NCBI GenBank assembly: GCA_009363875.1
Contig: CM018691.1
Coordinates: 1,550,001 to 1,614,000 of the forward strand
Direction of reading: 5' to 3'
Source: Mikania micrantha
Taxonomy: Eukaryota > Streptophyta > Magnoliopsida > Asterales > Asteraceae
Length of the DNA: 64,000 bases
Within the stretch, counting starts at the first letter, position 1. Each line of letters starts with the position of its first letter. A program made the position numbers and the translations under genes. The notes beneath the pieces are model-generated. The model saw only the letters and a list, made by a program, of their open reading frames with translations, did not search any database and was not told where the DNA came from. Shown here piece after piece: positions 48,487 to 60,022 of the stretch.

Positions 48487-49012
48487 TATAGTGATACAAT
48501 TAAGTTAAAGAAAATAAAAGGTTATAAATTGTGAGTTTTATACAAAAGGGACAATATCATATATCCCATTATTAAACATCAAAATTACATATATCCCTAA
48601 TGTTAAACTAAAATTAAAAATACCTCGTGTTCCAAAATTACCCCTTAGTAAGGAGAAATATGTAAGTTGTTTTTAGTTAGTTCACTAAGAGTAAAATAGG
48701 AAATACATAATTTGTTTTTTAATGAAATGGATAAATATTTAATGTATATGGTTTAGAAAGGGAAAATATGTAATAATTTTATGATTAGGTAAATATGCAA
48801 TAAATGATTTTAACAAAAAGATAAATGTAATTGGACCTAATATAAAAAATACTGGTGACTTGTAACCGTGTGAGTCGGCCGTACATTAATTTCGTGCACT
48901 GTGCGGGTTGACTTTATATTTTTATAGCATTATCTATTCGGACGTCACATTAATTTTTGAGCAACCAATCAACCATAAACCACTTATGAAACAAATAAAG
49001 TTTATATTAATT

Positions 49013-49251
49013 TTTTTTGAACGGCATTTGATCTCAACGTGTGAACCACTGATTTTCAGGTCACGTCACCAACTCATCAAGGTCTAGTTACCATGACCTC
49101 CGTTGAGACCCCATCACACCCCAGGAGGAAACCGCACCGGAAAACCCCCTGACCTCCCAAGGACCCCTATTTCGTCTTAGGAGGGATTTGAACCCGTGAC
49201 CTCCCACAGGGAGGCCAAGAGGGTAACCATTAGGCTAGAAGCCCTTGGTAA
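49013..49251 (-). mobile_element. tRNA-derived SINE, second family or subtype
   Basis: On the - strand the A box is TAGCCTAATGG and the B box GGGTTCAAATCC, with a terminal A run. A 12-bp duplication TTTATATTAATT lies at 49001-49012 and 49252-49263. The body differs from the SINE at 48291. About 239 bp. Confidence 0.88.
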
Positions 49252-49346
49252 TTTATATTAATTAAATCCTTAAAGGATATTAAAACATATTTATTTATTG
49301 AGACCTTCGCCTTTCAACAAAAAATTTATTGAGTATTCTTATATTA

Positions 49347-49624
49347 GAGTAAATTACAGTTTTGTTCTTTGTGTTTTGAGTGTTTTAACTATTTTGGCTC
49401 AAAATATAATTTTCAATCAATTCAGCCCCTGTGGTTTAGATAAACTAACGCTTTTGGCCCCCAACCATACATAGATTTTGGGCCAAAACCGTTATAATAA
49501 TTAAGTCTAAGGAGCCAAAACCGATAGTTATCTAAATTACAGGGGCTGAGTTGATAAAATATTATATTTTGGACTGAAATAGTTAAAACACATAAACCAC
49601 AGGGGCCTAAAATGTAACTTACTC
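49347..49624. mobile_element. Foldback MITE with GAGTAA ends
   Basis: The ends GAGTAAATTACA and TGTAACTTACTC are inverted repeats, and internal arms (TTTTAACTATTT, CCCCTGTGGTTTA and complements) also pair. An 8-bp duplication CTTATATT lies at 49338-49345 and 49625-49632. It resembles the element at 53305 in style. Mutator-like is possible. Confidence 0.75.
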
Positions 49625-50070
49625 CTTATATTGGGATCGTTATTTTACTTATAATTTTAATTTTCTAAATCTACAAAATATTGAAGGAAGTGAATTTATT
49701 CCAGTTAGACCAACTATAAAAAATTTTCTGGAAACATGCAAAACATTACAATTATAATATAATGAAATATATATATACATTTTCCTTACTTTTCTTTATT
49801 TTCTTCTTGTGACTGTCTAAACATATTTCACTCTTTACCTGTTCACAATTTTTTTGTTTGATCACAATCACCTTCCTCACTTTTCTTCAAGTGACTGTCT
49901 AAACATACTTCACTCCCATATCTTCGTGTGATGCTACGTATGATGCTGGCTTTTGTATTACAATCGTATGCAAAACAACTTTACCATGTAACGTATTAAC
50001 AAAAAGTTTTATGTGGATAAAAACATGTTCTAAACTCTTTTGCAACTAATATAGTCATTTTCGTATTCTT

Positions 50071-50099
50071 CGCGCAACGCGCAACCTGATCATATCTAG
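50071..50099 (+). mobile_element. Possible Helitron 3' terminus
   Basis: A short GC-rich hairpin CGCGCAACGCGC lies about a dozen bases before CTAG followed by T, as at Helitron 3' ends. No 5' TC end or Rep/helicase gene was found, so this is only a candidate. A GTGACTGTCTAAACATA repeat at 49810 and 49891 may belong to the same element. Confidence 0.35.
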
Positions 50100-51573
50100 T
50101 GAACTTTATATGTGAACCTTTTTGTTAGATTTGGATCCATATCATATAATGTTTGTGAGAAGTAATCTTCAGTTAGATTAAAACTTAAACTAGGCTTGTG
50201 AGTTTTTTTTATTCAAACTCAAACCTGGTTTATTTTTTTAATATTAATTTAATATTATTTTTATATGAATAACCATTCTTATATATTTAAAAACATATAT
50301 ATTGTCTAGTTACTTTTTCATGAAATACAATGACCTGTGTAAGTGTTACCTTTTTCAATGATACATGTGATCATGAAAACAATATATAGTTGTGTAGGGC
50401 TGTAGGCTATGGAAAGAAATGTTGAAAACATCAACTTGTGTCTTGTTTTAGAGATTTTTTAAAAGAAAGCTTATCAAGATTAGTTTCTTTTATCACATAT
50501 AATAAATCTATTTTTTACTACAAATTTCTTGTAATTAATTAGTTCTTTTTTTAAATAATATATATGCATGCATGGTGATGGAGTGGTTAATTAATTCTTT
50601 GATACTCATTAATTCCCTCCTAATGATGATACTCAGTAGTCACCCATCCATGATAAATCAAAATAAATTAAGTGATTTAAAAAAGAATATTAAGACGAGT
50701 TTAAAACAAAGAAAAATATTTTTGGAAATCATTTAATTTAGTGAACTCCAATTAAGTAAGAAAGTAAGCTTTTGTTTTTTTAACACCAAGTAAGAAAGTA
50801 AGCTAGATTGCAATTTTGACATATAACAAAATAAATGAGCAGATTTATTTAAATAATTATTGTATTTTTGGTTGAATGAGTAGAATTATAACGTTAGAAT
50901 GGGTTGAGATGGGTAATTTTAACACAATACAGATCAAGATGGATAAGTTAAAAGTCATATGAATGTAATTTATTCAAGCGTGTAAAAATGATCAATAATA
51001 TATTTGATGTGAAAATTATTAAAATAAACTATTTTTTTCATTATAACTCATTTTAACTTCAAATTTAGGCAAACAATTATTGCTTAACGCATCCGTTTAA
51101 CCCATTACCCAACCCAACCCAGCTCAATCCGCCCAATTTGTCTAGCATGACTGGATTGATAATTTTTCAAATTGTTTATAATGACATGGATAAACATGAT
51201 ATTTTAGTTGGCTTACCAAGGATACACAAGTCTAATATATAGTGATTTTCACTATATGATTCTTTTTAACGTTATTTTATCGTTTTTCTTTCTTGTTAGA
51301 AAAATGACACGTGTTAATTTATATATACAATCATTATTATTTTACCTCTTCTTTTTAATTAGATAAATTTATTTTGAATATTTTATATTTGTATATCTTA
51401 TAACTATAAGAGTAACCCATCATCCAGACGATTTAACATGCCTTCAAACTAATTACGAAAATCCAACAAAATTTATGATTACAACATCAATCATATGATT
51501 ATCATTGAACCTAATTAATTAACATGCAAAACACAATCAAACGTAATATCAAATTAAAATTAAAATTAAAATT

Positions 51574-53085
51574 TTAAACCCTTGGTTTTATGATAGCTCT
51601 AAGAGTGTTCTTCATCACCACCGTGAACTCCACCTTCTCACCAAAATCCACCTTACTATTCTCCGGCCACGACCTCCATTCAAACTCCTGAACCATCCGA
51701 CCAATCATCAAACTCACATGCACCGTAGCCATCCCCAACCCCGGGCAGATCCGCCGCCCGACCCCGAACGGAATCATCTTCAATCCGCTCACGCCGGTGA
51801 TGTCTGCACTCTCACCTCCAGTGAGAAATCTATCCGGATCAAACCGATCCGGATTGATCCAGAGTTTGGGATCCTCCCCTATCCCAGGGATGTATATCTC
51901 CACATTTGTACCCATTGGTATATCGTAGCCAGCGAGTTTTGTTGGCTCGATAACCGAATGAGTCAGGGAGAAATACGTTGGAGGGTGTTTTCGTAACAGC
52001 TCCTTCACGACCGCATTTAAGTATGGCATATTCTCTATATCCTTCTCGTCAATTCTTCTGTTGCCACCAGTTACGGATTTTATCTCATCGTAGATCCGTA
52101 ACTGGATGCTCGGAGTTTCTATGAATCGTGCAATCGCCCATTCAACGGCGGTGGCAGTGGTATCTGTCCCGCCGTTGAGAAACTCTGAGCATAATGTTAC
52201 AATCTCTTGATTTGATGGTGGATCCTTTCTGCCTTCCACTGTCAAATCAAATAGAGTGTCTAGGTAAGAAAACTCTGCTGCCTTGGGATTTAATCCCGGG
52301 TTTTTAAGCGCCGCCCGACGGCGCTCAATAAACTTGACCACCATCGCGATCTGTTGGTCCCTTACCTCCATTGCTCGCTTTCGTTGCTTCGAAAACAAAG
52401 GCCGTAATAACGGCAGATAATCGTCTAACCGCGGATCAAGTGTAATCAAAACCGTTTTCATCATCTCGTCGAACTCTTCGATCTCATTCTCCACCATTTC
52501 GACTCCGAAACACATCGAAAGAAGGATGCAAAACACCGCGAATCGCGCATTTTTCAGCACCCAAACCGCACCATCATTCGCCATCGCCTCCGCCTTCAAC
52601 CGATCAACAAGCTTATCCATAGCGGTCACCCTGACCTCCCTAAACGTCCGTAATTTACTCGCACTCAAACCGTTCTGCACCATGTTCCTCCGTAACGACC
52701 GCCACACGGGGCCATACACGGCAGCGTTAACGGTGAACTTGTTACAACTGAACACTGCCCGGGTCGGATTCTCCGCGGGTCGGGTCGCGAAAACTTGACC
52801 CTTTTCAATCAACGCTTCATGAACCAAATCGGCTTGCGATAGTATAATCATGGTTCGGGTGCCCATTTTGAGAGTGATGATCGGGCCATATTTGGGTATC
52901 AATTCTCTGACGTATTGGAAGAAGGGTTTGCCGGAGCCGGCGACTTGGAGGAGGTTTCCGACGAGCGGCCAACCGGGGGGTCCCGGCGGTAGTTTTAGGC
53001 GGCGTTTGGGGCGGGTGAAAGAGAAGATTACGACGGAGAAGATGAAGGTGATTGCAGAGACGATGATTGCGGAAGTGAAGTCCAT
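51574..53085 (-). CDS. CYP77A: Cytochrome P450, CYP77A-type
   Basis: Intronless, 503 residues, normal length for a plant P450. An N-terminal membrane anchor (residues 5-23) is followed by basic RPKRR and the proline hinge PPGPPG (33-38), which places it on the cytosolic face of the ER. The I-helix oxygen motif is GGTDTT (305-310), ExxR is E362-R365, the PERF-like segment is FDPDRF (415-420), and the heme loop is FGVGRRICPGLG with Cys447. No key residue is missing. I assign CYP77A by overall resemblance. Family members hydroxylate or epoxidise fatty acids in the middle of the chain for cutin. The exact substrate here is unknown, and CYP77B is the main alternative. The frame is markedly more GC-rich than its flanks. 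A TTATAAG at about 53228-53234 (- strand) is a possible TATA box. Confidence 0.9.
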   Translation of the reverse strand: MDFTSAIIVSAITFIFSVVIFSFTRPKRRLKLPPGPPGWPLVGNLLQVAGSGKPFFQYVRELIPKYGPIITLKMGTRTMIILSQADLVHEALIEKGQVFATRPAENPTRAVFSCNKFTVNAAVYGPVWRSLRRNMVQNGLSASKLRTFREVRVTAMDKLVDRLKAEAMANDGAVWVLKNARFAVFCILLSMCFGVEMVENEIEEFDEMMKTVLITLDPRLDDYLPLLRPLFSKQRKRAMEVRDQQIAMVVKFIERRRAALKNPGLNPKAAEFSYLDTLFDLTVEGRKDPPSNQEIVTLCSEFLNGGTDTTATAVEWAIARFIETPSIQLRIYDEIKSVTGGNRRIDEKDIENMPYLNAVVKELLRKHPPTYFSLTHSVIEPTKLAGYDIPMGTNVEIYIPGIGEDPKLWINPDRFDPDRFLTGGESADITGVSGLKMIPFGVGRRICPGLGMATVHVSLMIGRMVQEFEWRSWPENSKVDFGEKVEFTVVMKNTLRAIIKPRV

Positions 53086-53304
53086 TGATTGATTGGAGAG
53101 ATTGAATGAGGTGAGTGAAAATGGTGGGAGTTGGAGGGTTTAAGAATGCATGAATTTGCAGGTGAAGGGTGTAATTAAAGACGATGGTATTGAAAGCCTC
53201 CCAACCAGATACAAATCTAGTGGCGCTTATAACCGAGAGACATTTATTTCATGTCGTTTGACCAATTTCTCTAATTTTTAAATTATAAATAATTAATTAT
53301 TAAT

Positions 53305-53609
53305 GAGTAAAATGTCATTTTAGTACTAATGGTTTGACAATTTTTGTCGTTTTAGTCCAATGGTTTAATTTTGCCATTATGGTCATTATGTTTTATTTTA
53401 TTGTCATTTTCGTCCCTGTGGTTTGTCAATTTTTGTTATTTTAGTCCCAAAGTTTAAATTTACTTAGACTAAAATGACAATAAAATGGAAATCATAATGA
53501 TCAAAATGGCAACAAAATGAAACCATAATTACCAAAATTGCAAAATTGAAACCTTTGGACTAAAATGACAAAAGTTGTCAAACATAGAGACTAAAATGAC
53601 GTTTTACTC
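53305..53609. mobile_element. Foldback MITE upstream of the P450 gene
   Basis: Long inverted ends: GAGTAAAATGTCATTTTAGT on the left, and its close complement ACTAAAATGACGTTTTACTC on the right. TTATTAAT is duplicated at 53297-53304 and 53611-53618. It lies about 220 bp upstream of the P450 start codon, inside the likely promoter. Confidence 0.8.
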
Positions 53610-54668
53610 GTTATTAATTTAATGGTTATCATATAAATTATAAAACAAATTGAAAAAAGTTGTTTGTTGAGCGAAAACAGGTCTCCTTTGGTAGAAACGT
53701 GACGATATTCACCCAAATAAAAACAAATAGGTTGGTTTGATGAATAATTAATGTATAATAAGTTGAAATATGCAACCTCATAATATGAAATGAGTAACAT
53801 TTTAAAACGATATGAGTCATGTAACTTAAAAACTATGTTATGCATTGGATTCAGACGTTTAAAAAAGATTAATAATATATTTCATGAGAAAATAGACCAT
53901 TTGTTTAGTTTCAACACATTTTAACTTAAATTAAATTGATATTTTTTAATAACAGTTTCTTTTGACCAAAATTGATTTTACTTGAAAATCATTCTAACCC
54001 AAACTCACTGTAACTCATTACTTAACTCTACCCAATCTGTCCATTATATGAGGCTTACTAGGGTACCATCTCTCAAAGAGAGTGGTGTTATGTTCGTGTG
54101 GGGTGGGACATGGCCTACGGACACCAAAACGTGTGAGATAACGTGCCCCTCCCCCTACCTAGAGGTGGCCATCGTAACCGGTTCCTAGACCCGACCCGAA
54201 CCGGAACCGGTTCCTACCCGGTATTTTCAAGAACCGGTCCCTACCCGGTAGTACCCGAAAGTTAGGACCCGGTTCCACGTTTTTCTCACTCGACCGGTTA
54301 GTACCCGGACCCGAACCGGAACCGGTTCCTACCCGGAACCGGTTGGAACCGGTTAGGAACCGGTTATAGCCGTTAGAACGAATCTGAACGTTGGAGATCG
54401 AATTATAGCCGTTTTTTGACTGTTTGAGACCATTTTTTGACCGTTTGAGACCATTTTTTGACCCCCTAAACTAGTATAAATAGGTATTAGGTGGTATGGA
54501 GTGATCACACAACTCAAAACGCAATCCCGAACACGAAAAAACGCAAAAAAACACAAAAAACGCTATTTATACGCGCTTGTTTAGTCTCCATCTCTCGTTT
54601 TGGTTTTTCGTTTTCTCGTTTCCTACTCTCAAAGTCTCAATACTCTTTATATTTTTCCTTTTGTTATC

Positions 54669-56763
54669 ATGGATGCTTCAAATTCTTCGGTCGGTCAAGG
54701 TTCCAACACCGGACCATCCTTTGTTCGTGTTATTGAACACAATCGGAACCCGGAGATATGGTGCAATTGGGATTTGGTCGAGCTTAGTGATGGTTCTATA
54801 AAAGCTCGTTGCAAGTTTTGTGGAATATATTTAGGGAAAGAATCGAATTCGAATTTGAAGAAACACATCAACAAACCGTTTTGCAAGGCGTTGAAAAAGG
54901 ATCCCAAGTCTCAACAAACGCAAATGGATGTTGAAGGTGGAATATTTAATTATGACCTTGATCGGGTTCGGGATCGAATGGCGAAATTCGTGATTCAAAA
55001 GGCGTTGCCGTTTAGCCATTTCGACAACCCTCGGTTAACAAGCATGATTCGGGAGACGCTTCAACCACGCTACACCCACGTAAGTCGACAAACTCTTAGA
55101 CGCCATTGTTTAAAGATGTGGAAACATGCCAAACATGAACTAGTTGCATATTTTGAAAATTTAAACATGGGGGTTAACTTAACTAGTGATGTTTGGTCGG
55201 CTCCACATAATCTACCCGAATCCTACCTTTGCGTCACCGCACATTGGGTAGAACCGTCATCATGGATAATGATGAAACGCACAATTGCTTTTGAACTTTT
55301 TCCGTATCCACATACCGGTGACCTTTTATTTCAAATTTTAGATTATGTAATAACGACGTTTAAGTTAGAAAAAAAAATATTTTCAATGGCATTTGATAAC
55401 GCTTCAAATAATACGACGGCGGTTGAAAAATTAAAACTAAAATATTTGTCGTTATGTAATGGTGCATTTTTTTCACTCAAGATGTGTTGCACATATAATA
55501 AATTTAATTGTGCAAGACGGTATTGGCACTGATGATGTTACAACATTTATAAACGTTTGTCGACAAATGTTACATGATATTTTTAAAAAGAGCCGGGCAC
55601 GACATATGTCATATAGGAAATTTTGTAAAGATACGGGGAGGATTTCTTTGGGTGCAAATTGGGATGTACCTCATAGATGGAATTCCACTTGCCTAATGCT
55701 TGAAAGTGCTTTACGACAAAAAGATACTTTGCAAATGTTTCACCATAGTCTCTCCGACCGGGGAATGGTCGACGCGTTTTTGGATAGTTCTTGGGAAAAT
55801 ATCCAATTATTATCTGAATTTCTTGAAGTTTTTAAATTATCAACTACTAAACTATCGGGGACTTATAACCCGACTAGTTCTTTGGTTCTTTCGGAGTTAT
55901 TTTTAATGGCTACAAACTTTAAAAATTTTGAGAATAAAAATGAAATGTTTTCTTACATGATATTACCGATGCGAAATAAATTACTAAAGTATTTTCTTGA
56001 CTTACCACACGTTTTTACTTGCGCAGCCGCTTTAAACCCAATTTTAAATGTTACGGGGGTGGAATGCTTGATAGGCGAAATTTATGACGCTCTTGACATA
56101 CACGAGATGTACCCAAACTTTTCAACCGAAGCAAAAAAAGTTTTTACTAATAATTTACAAAAAATGTATGACTTTTATTTGATTAATTATGATGGAAACA
56201 TACATATGCCCACCCCTGGTTCCTCATCAAGTTCGAGTGCTTCTCGAGCACGAGATCCGATGGTTAACCTATTGAACACGGTTCGAAACGTCACGGCTAA
56301 ACGTCAAAGGGGTAATACCCCTTCAAGCGAACTCGGCCGGTATGGTGGTACGGATTACTCATATGATATGACGGCCGAGTCATATCGCAATTTTGATATT
56401 TTGGCTTGGTGGAAAGCAAAGGAATCCGAGTTTCCGATTCTTGCCGCCATGGCCCGTGATTTACTAACTGTCCAAGCTTCCACGGTAGCTTCGGAATCTG
56501 CATTTTCTCTTAGTGGCAGGGTCTTGTCGTTAAGAAGAACAAAACTGACTCTCGAGTCGGTAGAAATGTACATATGTTTAAAGGATCATTTAGACTCGAT
56601 CGATCGTATTCAAGATCAAACAACCCTCGAAGATGAAACATCCATGGAAGTAAAAGTACATGACGAAGAAGTTGAAGAAGGCTTATCACCCGGCCTATCC
56701 GACGAAGAACTCGCATTTGAAGCTAACTTCAGTCGTTCGCAACAAAACGACACAAATCTTTGA
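54669..56763 (+). pseudogene. hAT transposase with a single-base frameshift
   Basis: The start is MDASNSSVGQG. A BED-type zinc finger follows (CKFC, then HINKPFC, about residues 55-85). Next comes the RNase H-like core (TSDVWSAP, AFDNASNN, RCVAHIINL), and then the hAT dimerisation domain (ILAWWKAKE, VASESAFSLSGRVLS). The frame breaks at a run of seven T at about 55467-55473, and one base less restores a 697-residue product. No other lesion is visible. The C-terminus is acidic. The extra T may be a real mutation, a sequencing error or, less likely, a slippage site. Confidence 0.92.
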
Positions 56764-56879
56764 TTTTAATGTTTTATTAGTTGTTTGTAACTTTTCTTTT
56801 CTTTTGTTTTTAAATTACTTACAATAATTAATGAATTTATGTTTGTTTTTAACATTTGTTATTATTAACCAATTCAAAC

Positions 56880-57640
56880 ATTTAACTAACAATTAATTAA
56901 TAAACCCTAATTAAACCTTAAACAAATCAAACCTAATAAAACCTTAAACTTATCAAACATTTAACTAATAATTAAAAAAACCCTAATTAAACCTTAAACA
57001 AATCAAACCTAATAAAACCTTTAACTTATCAAACATTTAACTAATAATTAATTAAAAACCCTAATTAAACCTTAAACAAATCAAACCTAATAAAACCTTA
57101 AACTTATCAAACATTTAACTAATAATTAATTAATAAACCCTAATTAAGCCTTAAACAAATCAAACCTAATAAAACCTTTAACTTATCAAACATTTAACTA
57201 ATAATTAATTAAAAAACCCTAATTAAACCTTAAACAAATCAAACCTAATAAAACCTTTAACTTATCAAACATTTAACTAATAATTAATTAAAAAAACCCT
57301 AATTAAACCTTAAACAAATCAAACCTAATAAAACCTTAAACTTATCAAACATTTAACTAATAATTAATTAATAAACCCTAATTAAGCCTTAAACAAATCA
57401 AACCTAATAAAACCTTTAACTTATCAAACATTTAACTAATAATTAATTAATAAACCCTAATTAAACCTTAAACAAATCAAATTAAATAATAGTTTAAGGT
57501 TTTATTTGTTTAAGGTTAAAAATTCTTTGATTTGTTTAAGGTTTATTAATAAGTTTAAGGTTTTATTAGGGTTTATTAATTATTAGTTTAAGGTTTTATT
57601 AGGGTTTATAAATTATTAGTTTATAGTTTAAGGAAAAAAA
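56880..57640. repeat. Telobox-bearing minisatellite with inverted tail, inside hAT
   Basis: About eight units of 76-80 bp (56880-57480) each contain AAACCCTAATTAA, ATCAAACCTAATAAAACC and ATTTAACTAATAATTAA. From about 57487 to 57640 the same motifs appear in reverse orientation (TTAGGGTTTATTAATTATTAG, twice), so array and tail can pair. It lies 3' of the transposase stop. Confidence 0.9.
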
Positions 57641-58079
57641 AAACATGTGGAACCGGTTTGGAACCGGTTCTAAAACAGGAACCGGTTTAGGACCCTACCC
57701 TAACCGGGTACACCGAATAGGGTATTTTTGGAGTGGAACCGGGTACGAAACCGGTTCGGGTCTTGGGTGGAACCGGTTTCGAGGAACCGGTGGGCCTTAG
57801 GAACCGGTTTGGAACCGGTTCCGGTTCTTGAAAAAAAACCGGTTTGGCCACCTCTACCCCTACCTCTCTTTTCTGTTTCATTTTGTTTTCCTCTCCATTT
57901 AGCAAATCATAGCCTATTTTATCTCGAGTTTTTTTTTTTCAAAAGAGTGCAGTTGAAAATTTTATTTATTAAAATAAGTATTTTTCTTTATTTTATTACT
58001 TTTAAATAATATAAAAAAAGTAATAAAGAAAAAAAAACCCATCTTGATAAATAAGTTTTCAACAAAACCTATTGGTAAG

Positions 58080-58586
58080 CAAAGACGTACCTAATAGGTG
58101 TGTATGGGGGTCGACCGACCCCCATGAACTTTTGATTTTTAATGTTGTATATACGATCCGATCTCGACCGACCCCCAATAAATTGTGTCCCCGACCCCCA
58201 TGAAAATTTGACGAATCAAATGAAGACCAATGTAAAATCATTTTAAAGCAAAAAATAATAAATAATACTTAAATAACGCAATATACATTACTTGTGGTTA
58301 AACCCAGTTAATATTTCATAATTTAACTCAATACCTAATTAGTCATATCCCACTTAAAAAAATAAAACGTCGAAAGAAAACCAATTTTATTGTATCATCC
58401 TAATTATTGAGTTGATTATTTGACATGGTTTATTATGTATATGTAATTTAATTTAGTTTTATCATTTTTTGAGTGATCCGACCCGAACTCTTTCGAATTG
58501 GTCAAAAAAATAAAATATTTAATGATAAATGTTTATCCAAAAAAATATTCCGACCCCCATAAAAGAACTTTTTAGGTCCGCCACTG
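58080..58586. mobile_element. hAT-type MITE (507 bp)
   Basis: The ends CAAAGACGTACCTAATA and TTTAGGTCCGCCACTG are imperfect inverted repeats. A perfect 8-bp duplication TTGGTAAG flanks it (58072-58079, 58587-58594). Short CGACCCCCAT motifs repeat near both ends. No transposase. Confidence 0.82.
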
Positions 58587-58594
58587 TTGGTAAG

Positions 58595-59270
58595 TATACC
58601 AATTTAGAAAATAACTCAATCTCTCTCTGTCTTCTCTTTTTTATATATATACTTTAACAAACGTAAATTGTTTAGAGTAGGCTTTAGTGTGTTATGATCA
58701 CCTATACAAATATATCTGAATCCAAAACAAAAAAAATTGAATTACCCAAAATTATAATATCAAATCATCTAGAATATCTAAATATCCAGAAGCTATTTAT
58801 ATTCGGCCCATTCGGATAGTATATTTAGAAATTTTCAAAAAATCAAACTATCCAAAATAATATATTTCTATATATTATTTAATTATGTTTATTATTTCAA
58901 ACTAGCAAAACCAAAACTCATACCTAAAATTTTAAACTCATATGTTATTATTTATTATATTGAGTTTTAGTTTATTTAATCACATTTATTGATTAAAAAT
59001 ATTAAGTCTATATATATTATCACTTTAGATATCTAGTACATTATCCTAAGTTTCGTATCTAAAATTTCAATATCCTGAATTTTGGATACGGTATCAGATA
59101 GTGAAATCAACTACTTGAAAATTTGGGATATCCACATTTTAACACCTTAGTCACCTCACATTTTTGACATGCGACAAATGTTGTAAATGTCAAATCGAGA
59201 ATCAAAACTGTAATCTTCAAACTATTGTGTCTAAATTAAAACGTGGATTGACTTACATTTGTTGTTTTAG
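58595..59270. other. AT-rich intergenic region
   Basis: Nothing recognisable: no long open frame, no inverted ends, only A/T-rich sequence. Confidence 0.5.
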
Positions 59271-60022
59271 TGTGACATCTCGGAATTTCCAGGTCAGCAA
59301 TTTCTTTATTCTAACTAATAATATGAATTAATGTTGCATACGTGGCACTAGAATCATTACTATTTAGTGTGACACGTGGCACAACAAACCAAACGCACCG
59401 ATAATTCAAGGAATTGTCGCAAAACATAACGCACGTATCTTGAATAACGAACGTTGGTGAATTACACAGACCACAGTCCATTTGCACAACACTTAGGTAC
59501 TAGGGAACCTAAGATAGGAGAAATGATGTTCATATGTCTCGAAACAACGATCGTAATCGAGAAATACGCGAAAATCGGTTCGAAACAACAAAATTAGGCT
59601 TATTGGGCTTCTCTGAGACCCATCGCGGTACGCGATGGCCCAACAGGAGGAATTATAGCGGTACACAACAGGCATCGCGGGGGTTTGGCTCCCGAAATCC
59701 GTCGCGGTACGCGAAGATTCTTTTAACCCTCCACCGCGGTACGCGACAGGTGCTAGTCGACAAATCTTTATAAAATCAAGACCACCATGCCTGTTAACTC
59801 CACCCTTCATCATTTCTCCGGTTTTACACACCAACTCTCGACTATTCCTCTCTGAACCAGCTGATTTGACCCTTGGGAAGCCATGGGAGACCTCCATTGA
59901 AGCTCCAAGCTTGAAGGTATGAAGGTTGAAAGCTTGAAGACCCATTGGAGCTCAAAACCACCATCACAACCATCTCATTTCTGCAAGAACCTACTGTCCA
60001 GAGAGTTTAGAGGCTGCTCTTG
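59271..60022 (+). repeat. Truncated LTR, same family as 16639-19492
   Basis: Begins TGTGACATCTCGGAATTTCC and shares with the other two copies the GTGGCAC / CACGTGGC blocks and the CGCGGTACGCG cluster (59625-59750). It stops at 60022, where another LTR starts. The 150-codon frame on the - strand here is an accident of the LTR. Confidence 0.75.

Larger units (their letters stand above)
54160..57856 (+). mobile_element. Complete hAT transposon (3.7 kb)
   Basis: Ends TAGAGGTGGCCA and TGGCCACCTCTA, with a perfect 8-bp duplication CCCCTACC (54152-54159, 57857-57864). Both subterminal regions are crowded with GGAACCGGTTCC palindromes (54172-54370, 57646-57845), the likely transposase-binding sites. 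The transposase gene occupies 54669-56763 and a minisatellite fills most of the rest. The TSD and ends are intact, so it could still be moved by an active relative. Confidence 0.95.

Noticed and set aside
51718..53092. Open frames on the + strand opposite the P450
   Set aside because: Antisense shadows of a GC-rich coding exon.
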